From the NCBI GenBank assembly GCA_023411215.1, contig JAEYOY010000084.1, positions 1 to 64,000 on the forward strand: DNA of 64,000 nt, in the 5' to 3' direction. The first letter of the stretch is position 1. The number at the start of each line of letters is the position of its first letter. The DNA is from Bacillota bacterium. GTDB lineage: Bacteria; Bacillota; Clostridia; Lachnospirales; Lachnospiraceae. The notes beneath the pieces were generated by a model, which was not told the DNA's origin, did no database searches, and saw nothing but the letters and a program-made list of their open reading frames with translations. The position numbers were made by a program, and so were the translations under genes. Shown one piece after another: positions 25,618 through 34,397 of this stretch.

Positions 25618-26515
25618 TCTGTTACATCGGGAGTTTGTCTATCTCTGGTATTATTTTAATGTTCAGTTGGAGCAGATTTTTCCATACTGGCTATTGGGAA
25701 TGGTTATCGGTTCCGTGGTATCAGTGTTTGGAAAGGAGCGAATTCATCGACTGTTGATTCATCTGCAGGATAAGAGGATGGGGCTATTCGGCATTGTACC
25801 GGCTTGTCTGCTTGGTATAGCATCCCCGCTCTGTATGTACGGAACGATACCGATCGCAGCCTCCTTCTCAGAGAAAGGGATGAGAGATGATTGGCTTGCT
25901 GCTTTTATGATGTCCTCCATCTTACTTAATCCTCAGCTGATTATTTATAGCGCGGCTTTGGGTACGACGGCTCTGATTGTGCGGTTAATAATCTGCTTTC
26001 TCTGCGGCATCATGGCTGGGGTATTGGTACATATTTTCTATAAGAACACAAGCTTTTTTAACTTTTCCTCCTTTGCGGAATCGAGAAACCGAGATACAGA
26101 TCCTAATATATTACTACGCTTACTTAAGAATTTCGGTAGAAATGTAAAAGCAACCGGATTGTACTTTCTGTTCGGAATAGTATTATCCGCATTATTTCAA
26201 AGATATGTACCCACAGAAGCTTTTGTTAAACTCTTCGGCAGCAACGAGGGCTTCGGTGTATTAATGGCGGCTACCATTGGTGTACCGTTATATGTGTGCG
26301 GAGGTGGAACGATACCCCTCTTGCAGCAGTGGCTGTTCGAAGGTATGAGTATGGGCTCCGCGGCCGCTTTTATGATTACCGGACCTGCTACCAAGATTAC
26401 TAATCTGGGTGCTATGAAAATTGTATTGGGCGCCCGCCGTTTCGGACTGTATCTAGTGTATGGGATATTCTTTGCGCTGGTATCCGGGCTAATTATTAAT
26501 ATGGTAGTAAAATGA
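25610..26515 (+). CDS. UPF0718/DUF318-type permease
   Basis: The 301-residue protein has about eight hydrophobic segments and the family hallmarks ASPLCMYGTIPIAASF near residues 67-82 and PLYVCGGGTIPLLQQWL with the later ITGPATKITNLGAMK. This is the PF03773 permease group, which includes ArsP, an organoarsenical exporter, but most members are uncharacterised. The conserved Cys residues (in LCMYG and YVCGGG) suit metal or thiol chemistry. The start ATG overlaps the last codons of the DUF362 lipoprotein, so both are expressed together and may act on one substrate. Confidence 0.85.
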   Translation: MTDLLHREFVYLWYYFNVQLEQIFPYWLLGMVIGSVVSVFGKERIHRLLIHLQDKRMGLFGIVPACLLGIASPLCMYGTIPIAASFSEKGMRDDWLAAFMMSSILLNPQLIIYSAALGTTALIVRLIICFLCGIMAGVLVHIFYKNTSFFNFSSFAESRNRDTDPNILLRLLKNFGRNVKATGLYFLFGIVLSALFQRYVPTEAFVKLFGSNEGFGVLMAATIGVPLYVCGGGTIPLLQQWLFEGMSMGSAAAFMITGPATKITNLGAMKIVLGARRFGLYLVYGIFFALVSGLIINMVVK

Positions 26516-26631
26516 TAGTTTAGGACGGCTGCCGCAGAGTATTTACTCCAATAAGAACAAAGGTAGAACCGTAATTTTCAAGTAGTTATGTGTAAGCCTT
26601 TATCAATAAATATACGAAGGAGGGTACATTT

Positions 26632-27018
26632 ATGTTCAGATCAATACTTCAGATTTATGTCAAAGGAAGTGATGAAGCATTTGAGCTTTATAAAAGAGCA
26701 TTTGATGCACAGATTGGTTTTCAGGATCTAGATGAGAATGGTAAAGTCATTCATAGGGAACTTGATGTATATGGGCAGGCAATCGCAGTTGGAGAGGCTA
26801 GTGATGAAACGCGAGCCGGCGGGGAAAAAAGAATTACAGGTAACACAATGCAATTCTGCATTCAGTTTGGAGAAGGGCAAGAAGAAAAGGTAAAAAAGGC
26901 ATATGATACGCTGCTGGAAGGCAGTACAATTATAACACCCTTTAATGAATTGTTTTTTAGCCCCTGTGGTGTGGAGCTGATTGATCGATATGGGGTTTGG
27001 TGGTGTTTGTTCGTATAA
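26632..27018 (+). CDS. VOC-fold (PhnB-like) protein
   Basis: This 128-residue protein is a second PhnB-like member, with DEAFELYKRAFDAQIG in the first half and DRYGVWWCLF at the end. It is related to the protein at 135-548 but clearly diverged. The function is unknown. The start has a strong AAGGAGGG site. A terminator directly follows and separates it from the convergent FMN-binding protein gene. Confidence 0.82.
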   Translation: MFRSILQIYVKGSDEAFELYKRAFDAQIGFQDLDENGKVIHRELDVYGQAIAVGEASDETRAGGEKRITGNTMQFCIQFGEGQEEKVKKAYDTLLEGSTIITPFNELFFSPCGVELIDRYGVWWCLFV

Positions 27019-27040
27019 GATGTAATAAGGTTATAGAATT

Positions 27041-27082
27041 GAAAAAGAACTTCAACCCTAATTGAGGTGGAAGTTCTTTTCG
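27041..27082. terminator. Bidirectional intrinsic terminator
   Basis: AAAAGAACTTC (27043-27053) pairs perfectly with GAAGTTCTTTT (27070-27080), with ACC/GGT inside the loop. It serves the convergent VOC gene and the minus-strand FMN-binding gene. Confidence 0.85.
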
Positions 27083-27121
27083 ATTCTTGACAATTGAAAG
27101 TTGCAAAGCGTACTTAATAGC

Positions 27122-27538
27122 TTATAAGGTTCCCCTGACTTCCTGCCAGTCAACCAGAAGATTGTAACGTTGAGTATTAAAACGAAGTACACAATAATTC
27201 GGATCCTCAGGACCGCTAAAATGGTTCGACAAACCATCATACCACATTTCCTTTTTAATATTTGGTTCGGTACAGATCTCAATCGTACCGACTAACGTGA
27301 TATTATAATCTGCTGCATTAAAACAAATACTGGCTTGATTACTACGATTAATTCGATCAGTTCTTGTTCCTCCAAGACCGGTACAGAAGGTAATCCAACG
27401 AATTCCATCCGCTTTTGAGGCAGTAATAGTTGACGCGGTTGGATAGCCATCCAAATCATTCAGTGCTAATACACAATATGTATCCACTCCAGTATTCTTT
27501 TGAATGATTTCTCCCGCTCTTTGTAAGATTTCTTGCAT
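27122..27538 (-). CDS. Pyridoxamine-5'-phosphate-oxidase-fold (FMN-binding split barrel) protein
   Basis: The minus-strand gene encodes about 138 residues of a split-barrel flavin-binding protein. The first strands are YCVLALNDLDGYPTASTI, followed by IRWITFCTGLGGTRTDRI and ASICFNAADYNITLVGTIEI. It is similar to general-stress-type PNPOx-like proteins that bind FMN or F420. The reaction is unknown. The chosen start (ATG at 27538) follows AAGGAG with a 10-base gap; the frame extends a little further upstream. It is transcribed convergently with the VOC gene. Confidence 0.82.
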   Translation of the reverse strand: MQEILQRAGEIIQKNTGVDTYCVLALNDLDGYPTASTITASKADGIRWITFCTGLGGTRTDRINRSNQASICFNAADYNITLVGTIEICTEPNIKKEMWYDGLSNHFSGPEDPNYCVLRFNTQRYNLLVDWQEVRGTL

Positions 27539-27692
27539 TGTTCCCACACTCCTTATCATAATATTAATTTAGTTCGGTTTGTTAAGCAGTTCTGTAACGT
27601 GATACGATTTGAACAAGAACTGTATTAACTCATACGATACGATAAATATACCTTTAGTAACATGACAATAGCATGTCATGTACAGAGTTAAA

Positions 27693-27908
27693 CTAAATAT
27701 TTATGTAATAGCAAGGTTTCAGACCGCATTTTCGAAGGCATTGTAAGCTGGAAATCCATTTTATATTTTTCTCATCAAAGATCCGATAGTTATTCTGATC
27801 TCTTTTTACATTCGGTACTAAGCCCTCATTACAATAAAAGCGTAGTGTTTCATAAGGAATATGAAGTTCATCACAGACATTTTTCATTGTATATATCGTT
27901 TTCTCCAT
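27693..27908 (-). pseudogene. Truncated MerR-family regulator
   Basis: The DNA-binding half is intact (YETLRFYCNEGLVPNVKRDQ, then NNYRIFDEKNIKWI), but the protein ends after QCLRKCGLK with a few unrelated residues. The intact paralogue at 57892-58290 continues with the coiled-coil dimerisation helix. Without that helix a normal MerR dimer is unlikely. It is divergent from a decayed FMN-reductase gene with a MerR-type promoter between them, so the arrangement matches the intact locus. Confidence 0.75.
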
Positions 27909-27937
27909 TTTTATACACCTTTTTTTCATAATAGTTA

Positions 27938-27968
27938 TTAACCTGTAGCTACTACAGGGTATTATAAT
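27938..27968 (+). promoter_or_regulatory. MerR-type operator/promoter of the decayed locus
   Basis: TTAACC (-35) and TATAAT (27963-27968) are separated by 19 bases. The spacer overlaps the dyad CCTGTAG-CTA-CTACAGG. A 19-base spacer with a central dyad is the hallmark of MerR-regulated promoters. The same dyad with a TAA centre is found at 58412-58428. Confidence 0.75.
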
Positions 27969-28012
27969 TACATTGTAGATCAGAATTTTGATTATTTCAA
28001 GGAGGAATGCAA

Positions 28013-28130
28013 ATGAAGGTTTAATTGATTAACGGTAGTCCCATTAGCAATAAATGACTCAATAAATCCATAACAACCTGATGAAGGTAATGCTTATGGC
28101 TATGGATGAAATCAATAAGGCATCCACCGA
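28013..28130 (+). pseudogene. Decayed NADPH-dependent FMN reductase gene
   Basis: After AAGGAGG (27999-28005) the frame reads MKV, stop, LINGSPISNK, stop. The intact gene at 59386 begins MKVLLINGSPN, with TTA as codon 4 where this copy has TAA. Further stops and frame changes follow, and the sequence runs into a short tandem repeat. The first 30 bases differ from the intact gene at 7 positions, so this is an old remnant. Confidence 0.7.
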
Positions 28131-28132
28131 TA

Positions 28133-28177
28133 AGAAAACATAGAAAACATAAAAAACATAGAAAACATAGAAAACAT
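28133..28177. repeat. Tandem repeat of a 9 bp unit
   Basis: Five copies of AGAAAACAT (one reads AAAAAACAT) follow the decayed reductase gene. On the minus strand it encodes a run of CFL triplets in a frame that is probably not a gene. Confidence 0.85.
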
Positions 28178-28353
28178 GTAATGGAAATGTATGGTATATA
28201 CCTAGGAGATATGTTACAATATTTCAATCAATACTGCTTTTGATAACTTAGATCCATTCGATTGGAGTCCTTGTTGTTCGAATTTGATAAATAGATTTGG
28301 AGTGTTTTGGCAAGTCGTAATTTAAAAAATAAAAAAACAGGCAGGTATACCCT

Positions 28354-29208
28354 ATGAGAACAGAAAAAGAAATGTTTGATTTAATATTGAATTTTGCAGA
28401 GAAAGATTCACGAGTACGAGCAGTATATATGAATGGTTCGCGTACAAATCAGAATGCTCCGAAGGATGTATATCAAGATTATGATATTGTATATGTTGTT
28501 GAAGATTTTAACACCTTTACCGAGGATCATAGCTGGATCGATGTTTTCGGCGATAGACTTATATTACAAATGCCGGAAGCAATGCGCTATCCGAGTGGTG
28601 CAGGACATTTTAATTGGATGATGCTATTTAAAGATGGGAATCGTCTTGACCTGACACTAATTCCGATTCAAAAGCTTGAGCTTATTAGTAAGGATAGCTT
28701 AACCATAGCACTAATGGATAAGGACGGGATCTTACCATCGTTTCCTATTGCCAGTGATAAGGATTATATCATTAATCCACCATCTGAACTGTTTTATCTT
28801 TCTTGCTGCAATAATTTTTGGTGGTGTTTACAAAATGTCGCCAAAGGGATTGCTCGTGATGAATTACCTTATGCGATGTTCATGTATCACAATGTTGTAC
28901 GTGAGGAGCTACACGATATGATAGCATGGTATATCGGTACAATTACAGATTTTAAGGTTTCAGCCGGGAAGATGGGTAAATATTTTAAGCGATATCTACC
29001 GACAGAAATTTATCAACAGTACATGTTAACTTATTCCGACAGCGACTACAACAACCTCTGGAATGCAATATATACTGCATGTAATCTTTTTGGCTATCTT
29101 GCCATACTGGTTGCGGAGCATTGCAGCTATCACTACAATCAGAATGAGGAAGAAGGAATGAGAAGTTATCTGAACAATGTAAGAAACAATGTTTATGGTA
29201 GTGATTGA
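28354..29208 (+). CDS. Aminoglycoside 6-adenylyltransferase (ANT(6)/AadK-like)
   Basis: The 284-residue length matches the ANT(6) family. The nucleotidyltransferase motif MNGSRTNQNAPKDVYQDYDI, near residues 26-45, carries the Gly-Ser and the Asp-x-Asp metal site (DYD). It continues with FVT/VEDF-like strands and the PPSELFYLSCCNNFWWCLQN helix typical of streptomycin adenylyltransferases. The enzyme transfers AMP from ATP to streptomycin O-6. The ribosome binding site is weak (GGCAGG). Intrinsic chromosomal copies such as AadK exist in other Firmicutes, so it may confer low-level resistance. Confidence 0.88.
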   Translation: MRTEKEMFDLILNFAEKDSRVRAVYMNGSRTNQNAPKDVYQDYDIVYVVEDFNTFTEDHSWIDVFGDRLILQMPEAMRYPSGAGHFNWMMLFKDGNRLDLTLIPIQKLELISKDSLTIALMDKDGILPSFPIASDKDYIINPPSELFYLSCCNNFWWCLQNVAKGIARDELPYAMFMYHNVVREELHDMIAWYIGTITDFKVSAGKMGKYFKRYLPTEIYQQYMLTYSDSDYNNLWNAIYTACNLFGYLAILVAEHCSYHYNQNEEEGMRSYLNNVRNNVYGSD

Positions 29209-29252
29209 TATAACAATCGGAGGAAACAAGCAATTATTACTTGTAACTATAA

Positions 29253-29286
29253 AGAGCCAGACCGTGTTTTACCATAGTATGGCTCT
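29253..29286 (+). terminator. Weak terminator-like hairpin
   Basis: AGAGCCA pairs with TGGCTCT across a 21-base loop, followed only by ATTATCTT. It lies between the adenylyltransferase and GNAT genes. Confidence 0.3.
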
Positions 29287-29337
29287 ATTATCTTAAAATC
29301 TGAGCTTTTAGAGGCTTATATTATACGGGGTGTGACA

Positions 29338-29895
29338 ATGAAAAAGAAAAACCTGCTTCAGAATGAGGTGAAGATATATACAAAAAGGCTGCTATTAGTC
29401 CCATTAGGACTTCAATTTCTTATATCTACCCACAAGTATGCGGCTGATATAGAGAATACGAAATACATGGTCCATTTACCCAATATTAATATTGATGAGA
29501 CGAAAAGTTTTTTGGATAATGTAGAGGCAGAGTGGCAAAAACAAAGTCCTCAGTTTTATGAATATGCTATTCTATTTGATAATGAGCATATCGGCGCGAT
29601 TAGTCTCTATATGAATGAAGATTATACGGAAGGTGAGCTTGGCTGGATTATTAATAAGGAGTACTGGGGAAATGGATACGCATCAGAAGCCGCACAAGCT
29701 ATGATAGACTTCGGGATACAGAAATTAAATATCTGTAGATTTATCGCCCACTGTGATAGTGAAAATGTTAATTCCTTTAAAGTAATGGAGAAGCTGGGGA
29801 TGTCCCTTGAATGTAAAGCCAGTGGCCGTAAGAATAAATTATCCGATGAGGACAGAGAAGAATTAATTTATTCCCTAGAAGTTACGCAGAATTAA
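29338..29895 (+). CDS. GNAT acetyltransferase (RimJ/RimL type)
   Basis: The protein has about 185 residues with the RimJ/RimL pattern: TKRLLLVPLG at the start, GELGWIINKEYWGNGYASEAAQA as motif A, and CDSENVNSFKVMEKLGM near the end. It likely acetylates an amino group; ribosomal protein, polyamine and antibiotic are all possible substrates. The ATG at 29338 is preceded by CGGGG at suitable spacing; a GTG at 29332 is an alternative. It is a single gene. Confidence 0.85.
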   Translation: MKKKNLLQNEVKIYTKRLLLVPLGLQFLISTHKYAADIENTKYMVHLPNINIDETKSFLDNVEAEWQKQSPQFYEYAILFDNEHIGAISLYMNEDYTEGELGWIINKEYWGNGYASEAAQAMIDFGIQKLNICRFIAHCDSENVNSFKVMEKLGMSLECKASGRKNKLSDEDREELIYSLEVTQN

Positions 29896-29988
29896 ATCCT
29901 ATATCCGATCCTCCATAGGAGGGGAAGGTGGTAACTCGCATTCGTGTACTTAAACGAACTACAAACTAATTATATGAGGAGAGATAAA

Positions 29989-30822
29989 ATGGGTATGGAT
30001 AATGGAATGGGATGGGAACGTAACAACAGGACGTTCTTTGATGAGATTGTCATTAATTACGATAAGGTACGGTGGGAATACCCCGGTAAGTTGTTTGAAG
30101 ATATAATCCGATTTTCCGGACAGGAGAACGGTAAAAGAGCTCTTGAGATAGGTGCGGGGACGGGGAAAGCGACAGCTCCCTTCATTGACACAGGGTACGT
30201 TGTAACCGCTGTGGAAATGGGTACGAATATGACTGAATTTTTATTGGATAAATTCAAAGGGTATAAGAATTTTAACGTAATTACCTCTACTTTCGAGGAT
30301 GCCTCATTGGAAGAGGCCAGTTATGATTTAATATACGCTGCCTCCTCTTTCCATTGGGTAGATGCGGAGATAGGGTGCCCCAAAGTTTTTCGTCTTTTAA
30401 AAAACGGCGGAGTGTTCGCCCTGTTCCGTAACAACCCCGTTCCAGCCGATGGCGAAGAACTCTATGAGGAGATCCAATCGGTATATGAAAAATACTATAA
30501 TAGTTATTATATATCGAAAAAAAGACCGGTCAAAATAGCAAAGGAAGAATTTTGGAAACCTTCCGAAATTTATAGGGGATTCCGATTTGAGGGCTTAGAG
30601 CTGTACGGGTTTAGTGAAGTAACAATGAAGCTATATGATGAGTCGAGGACATATAGTGCAGAAGAATATATCGCTCTTCTTGATACTTATTCCGACCACA
30701 GAGGCTTGCCAGAGTGTAACCGGGCCGCCTTGTATGCCGGAATAAAGGAAGCTATATTAAGGCATGGTGGACATCACAAGGTCGATTATATTTTTCAATT
30801 GTATATGGGGAGGAAGCTATAG
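29989..30822 (+). CDS. Class I SAM-dependent methyltransferase
   Basis: The 277-residue product contains motif I RALEIGAGTGKATAPF, the strand-2 acidic residue in TAVEMG, and SYDLIYAASSFHWVDAE, a motif common in small-molecule C/O-methyltransferases. The C-terminal half is probably a substrate lid. The start is set by GAGGAGA before the ATG at 29989; the frame itself opens earlier at 29944 without a ribosome binding site. The substrate is unknown. It stands alone. Confidence 0.85.
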   Translation: MGMDNGMGWERNNRTFFDEIVINYDKVRWEYPGKLFEDIIRFSGQENGKRALEIGAGTGKATAPFIDTGYVVTAVEMGTNMTEFLLDKFKGYKNFNVITSTFEDASLEEASYDLIYAASSFHWVDAEIGCPKVFRLLKNGGVFALFRNNPVPADGEELYEEIQSVYEKYYNSYYISKKRPVKIAKEEFWKPSEIYRGFRFEGLELYGFSEVTMKLYDESRTYSAEEYIALLDTYSDHRGLPECNRAALYAGIKEAILRHGGHHKVDYIFQLYMGRKL

Positions 30823-30982
30823 AGTTTAAACAAGCGGTTAGTAACAAAAATATAAACTTTTGGATACATGAAGAAGGGTTTAGAATGTTATTTGATTACC
30901 TTGATAATTACATGAATGGTTAACTATAGGCATTAGCATTAAGCGAAGACGCTTATTAGCAAGATAGTAGAAGGAAGAACTT

Positions 30983-31456
30983 ATGAAACACATTGCAATC
31001 CTATCCGATACACATGGTCTATTACGAGAGCATGTCATGGCAGAGCTGGCTGCAGCTGATTGCATCATCCATGCCGGTGATATCAACAACCCATTTATCC
31101 TTGAGACCTTACGAAAGCACGGAGAGACCTATGTGGTTCGTGGTAACAACGACAAAGATTGGGCAAAGGCTCTGCCCAATAGCCTTTCCGTTACGATTGA
31201 GGGCGTTCGGTTCTTTATTGTCCATAATAAGAAAGATATCCCGAAATACTTGGATAATGTGGACGTGGTGGTTTATGGACACTCCCACAAATACTCCGCA
31301 GAAGTCATTAATGGAGTGCTTTTTCTTAATCCCGGCAGTTGCGGAAAGAGGCGCTTTGATCTGGACATCACCATGTGCTGTATGACTGTGGACGAAGGGA
31401 GCTATCAGTACGAAAAAGTGGTGATTCCCCATGACATGTCCAAAGAACAATTATAA
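30983..31456 (+). CDS. MJ0936/YfcE-type metallophosphodiesterase
   Basis: All motifs of the small calcineurin-like phosphodiesterases are present in 157 residues: ILSDTHG (residues 6-12), HAGDI, RGNNDKD, VHNKKD (in place of the usual xxHG) and YGHSHKY, followed by LNPGSCGKRR. Two metal ions are expected at the active site. The enzyme hydrolyses phosphodiesters; the physiological substrate is unknown. GC content looks higher than in neighbouring genes. The ribosome binding site is GAAGGAAG. A short non-coding stretch (30823-30982) precedes it. Confidence 0.88.
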   Translation: MKHIAILSDTHGLLREHVMAELAAADCIIHAGDINNPFILETLRKHGETYVVRGNNDKDWAKALPNSLSVTIEGVRFFIVHNKKDIPKYLDNVDVVVYGHSHKYSAEVINGVLFLNPGSCGKRRFDLDITMCCMTVDEGSYQYEKVVIPHDMSKEQL

Positions 31457-31563
31457 GCTCGGATTGGCAACGTCGGCTGCGCTGCAACAAAATATTATAT
31501 TATTAATAGACATCCATATACAATACGATATCCAAAAATATTACACGAGGGGGATAAAGTGAA

Positions 31564-32529
31564 TTGAAAGCGAAGAATAAAAAAATAAAACCTCTGGTTT
31601 TTGCCCTTCTCACTTCTTTGTTTGTTGTATGCTTAATCGGTTATTTAATTGCCTATATTCCAGCTCGAATGACAGAAGAGCATACCAATGATATGGTCGA
31701 ACTTTACTTTCAAGAAACTGGGTACTCTATTGAACATTTTATGGATACATGGGAATCTAGGATTATTGAATATAAAATCGATTCTCAAGCAGGGTATACG
31801 ATACCAATTTACTATATTTGTCCACAGGGAATATATGAAAACAAAACAATAATACTGGTTCACTGGCATGAAGGTAACCATGCTGCAATGTACCCTATAT
31901 CAGAGATATTCTTAGAGCAGGGTTGGAATGTGGTTATTCCCGATCAGAGGGCACATGGAAAAAACACCGCATCCACCGTAACCTTTGGATATCTAGAAAG
32001 TTTTGATTTAGAGCAAGTGGTTGATTTTGTGAAAGGAAAAGCAAACCAACAACCCATCGGAGCGTTAGGTCAATCCATGGGTGCTTCTACAATTGCTTAC
32101 TATTCAGGATCTGAGCATGCTTATGAATATTTGGATTTTGCTATAATAGATAGTCCGTTCAGCGGAATGTATCATGAGATTAATTGGCAAATCAAGAAAG
32201 CTAAAATCCCTCTTCCTGCAAAGGCAATAACCTCTCTTGGGAGCGTTTTTTGCAAATTAATTTATGGATACTCATTTTCTGATGTAGACATAGTAGAACA
32301 AGCGAGGACCAACCGCATACCAACACTTTTGATGCACAGTAGAAGTGATCAAAAATGCCCTTACTATATGTCGGAAGAGATATTAAGTGCAATACCTCAT
32401 GAGAGTAAAAAGCTAATTACATACGAAAATTTGGATCATCTTTTTGCTTTTTGGGAGGAGCAGGACCGATATACGACGGAAGTCTTCTCATTTATTGAGG
32501 AATACCTTGATTTAAAAATGGTCAGGTGA
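31564..32529 (+). CDS. Membrane-anchored alpha/beta hydrolase
   Basis: The N-terminus has one transmembrane helix (LVFALLTSLFVVCLIGYLIA, residues 11-30) after a lysine-rich start, so the hydrolase domain should face outward. The serine hydrolase elbow GQSMGAST places the nucleophile at Ser171. An oxyanion strand (TIILVHWHEGNHAA) and the ending ENLDHLFAFW with its likely catalytic His support the fold. The start is a TTG after GAGGGGG. The Ntn-hydrolase gene 70 bp downstream may be co-transcribed. The substrate is unknown. Confidence 0.82.
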   Translation: MKAKNKKIKPLVFALLTSLFVVCLIGYLIAYIPARMTEEHTNDMVELYFQETGYSIEHFMDTWESRIIEYKIDSQAGYTIPIYYICPQGIYENKTIILVHWHEGNHAAMYPISEIFLEQGWNVVIPDQRAHGKNTASTVTFGYLESFDLEQVVDFVKGKANQQPIGALGQSMGASTIAYYSGSEHAYEYLDFAIIDSPFSGMYHEINWQIKKAKIPLPAKAITSLGSVFCKLIYGYSFSDVDIVEQARTNRIPTLLMHSRSDQKCPYYMSEEILSAIPHESKKLITYENLDHLFAFWEEQDRYTTEVFSFIEEYLDLKMVR

Positions 32530-32599
32530 AATATTTTACAGTGAAAGCATCTGATATTGAGTACGGCTACGACATAAAATCTATCGATGGAGAATAATA

Positions 32600-33664
32600 A
32601 TGAAAAAAATTCTATTACGAATAGGTAACAGTCTAATTATCATTATTTTGTTGCTAATTGGTGTGATTATAGCGTTATTCTGGAATGAAATACATAGCTT
32701 GACTTCTTTAAAAAAATTAGACAATTATGGTATGTTTCAGATGACCTATTACGGAGACTATGGATTTGACAAATTTCTTGAAATAGGAGCAAAAAGTGAT
32801 ACTGATATTGAAGTGTTTGTAACAAAACGTTTATTGAAGGGATTGCCTATCGATCTAGGTGTAACAGGTGACGGATGTACGGCCTTTGTTACAAGAAATG
32901 AAAACGGCAATATCATATATGGCAGGAACTTTGATTTTAAATATGCCCCGTCTATGCAGCTTTATACAAAACCAGATAAAGGCTATGCATCTGTTTCAAC
33001 AGTTAATTTGTCTTTTGCAGGCTATTCAGAGGAAAATTTACCGAATGGCCTGAGCCTTGACAGCTTTCTCACGCTTGCGGCACCGTACCTTCCATTTGAC
33101 GGGATGAATGAAAAGGGGGTAGCAATCGCACTTCTTGCCGTACCAGAGGCTCATCTTAAGAATGACGAAAATAAGATCACACTTAATACGACAACGGCCA
33201 TCCGGCTTGTACTTGATAATGCTGCAACAGTTGATGAGGCTGTTGAATTGTTAAGACAGTACAATATTTACTTTTCAGGAGATATATACTGCCATTACCT
33301 GCTAGCTGATTCCAGTGGTTCTTCCGTCATTGTAGAGTATTATGATGGTGAGCTGCAGGTTGTTAAAACAGATACCAATTATCAGATCGCTTCTAATTTC
33401 ATTGCTTACAATGGAGTGAATATTGGAGAGGGATTTACAGAGTTTGAACGTTATGATACGGTGAAAGCTGCTATAGACAATAATGGAGGTGCATTGAGCG
33501 AGGAGCAAGCCATCGCTTTGCTTGCTCAAATCGGAATAGTAGACGAAGGCGTTGATAAATTGCAATGGTCAGTTTTGTATAACCTGACAACTGGTGAGGG
33601 AGAACTTTTTGCACATAGAAATACGGAGAATAGTATTCAATTTCGTTTAGATATAAATAAATAG
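32600..33664 (+). CDS. Membrane-anchored linear amide C-N hydrolase (choloylglycine hydrolase / acyltransferase family)
   Basis: One N-terminal transmembrane helix (about residues 10-28) is followed by an Ntn-hydrolase domain. The likely nucleophile is Cys93 in TGDGCTAF, and YGRNFDF and DGMNEKGVAIALLA are typical motifs of the choloylglycine hydrolase / acyl-CoA:6-APA acyltransferase superfamily. In this branch the catalytic Cys is internal, so the protein must be cleaved or tethered upstream of it. Substrates could be N-acyl amides such as peptides, homoserine lactones or bile salts. The ribosome binding site is TGGAG. Confidence 0.8.
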   Translation: MKKILLRIGNSLIIIILLLIGVIIALFWNEIHSLTSLKKLDNYGMFQMTYYGDYGFDKFLEIGAKSDTDIEVFVTKRLLKGLPIDLGVTGDGCTAFVTRNENGNIIYGRNFDFKYAPSMQLYTKPDKGYASVSTVNLSFAGYSEENLPNGLSLDSFLTLAAPYLPFDGMNEKGVAIALLAVPEAHLKNDENKITLNTTTAIRLVLDNAATVDEAVELLRQYNIYFSGDIYCHYLLADSSGSSVIVEYYDGELQVVKTDTNYQIASNFIAYNGVNIGEGFTEFERYDTVKAAIDNNGGALSEEQAIALLAQIGIVDEGVDKLQWSVLYNLTTGEGELFAHRNTENSIQFRLDINK

Positions 33665-33833
33665 ATATTGAGTAAAGGTTACTAATGGGGGGAAACGTTA
33701 TGAATAAGAAGCCTAATCACAGAACGAACATGATAGGGGTCGGAGAAGTTGGTTATGCCATGTCGTGTCGGTTGATATGGATACGAACAACCTTCATAAG
33801 ACCGGCTGTATCAACTGAGAGGAGAGCAATGGA

Positions 33834-34328
33834 ATGGTTCGAGATATATTAAAGCTAGGTAACCCGCAACTATATGAGATAAGTGAAGAGGTCACAGAAG
33901 CAGATAAGGATAATCTGCAGGAGTGGATTACAGATTTACATGATACACTCATGAATTACAAAAAGATTTACGGAGCCGGACGAGCTATTGCAGCTCCGCA
34001 GCTAGGAATTCAGAAACGGTTGGTGTATATGCATACCGACAAGCCGTATGTCATTATTAATCCGATGTTAACATTTCCAGATGATGAAAGATATGTATTG
34101 ATGGATGATTGCATGTCCTTTCCTGGTCTGATGGTTAAAGTAGAGAGATACAAGCACGCTGATATTTCCTATCTTGATGAGAGATTTGAGCCGCAGTGTA
34201 TGCATCTGGAAGGCGACTATGCGGAGCTTTTGCAACATGAATATGATCACCTGGATGGGATCTTAGCAACGATGCGAGCGGTTGATAACAAGTCGCTTTT
34301 CTTGGAGCAAATGAAGCGGGAATACTGA
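33834..34328 (+). CDS. def: Peptide deformylase (divergent)
   Basis: The 164-residue protein carries the three deformylase motifs: GAGRAIAAPQLG (residues 47-58), DDCMSFPG with the metal-binding Cys93, and LQHEYDHLDG with His135, Glu136 and His139. It removes the formyl group from nascent N-terminal methionine. The second motif differs from the usual EGCLS. The gene is not next to fmt or priA as housekeeping def often is, so it may be an extra deformylase. The ribosome binding site is GAGAGGAGAG. A short weak frame (33700-33852) overlaps its start. Confidence 0.85.
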   Translation: MVRDILKLGNPQLYEISEEVTEADKDNLQEWITDLHDTLMNYKKIYGAGRAIAAPQLGIQKRLVYMHTDKPYVIINPMLTFPDDERYVLMDDCMSFPGLMVKVERYKHADISYLDERFEPQCMHLEGDYAELLQHEYDHLDGILATMRAVDNKSLFLEQMKREY

Positions 34329-34397
34329 GATAGGATGTTCAAAAGGGGTATTTTTAATAGCAGAGAATATGATTTCCATGTTAGAAAAGGAGTTATC

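Noticed and set aside
28133..28177. CRISPR array
   Set aside because: The units are 9 bp direct tandem repeats without spacers.
28021..28227. Minus-strand frame with a CFL repeat
   Set aside because: It is created by the AGAAAACAT tandem repeat and the decayed reductase gene; there is no ribosome binding site.
30993..31385. Plus-strand frame inside the phosphodiesterase gene
   Set aside because: It is an alternative frame of a gene with complete metal-binding motifs.
33700..33852. 50-codon frame with a strong ribosome binding site (GGGGGG) overlapping the deformylase start
   Set aside because: The translation resembles nothing and overlaps a well-supported gene; it may be a leftover gene start rather than a gene.
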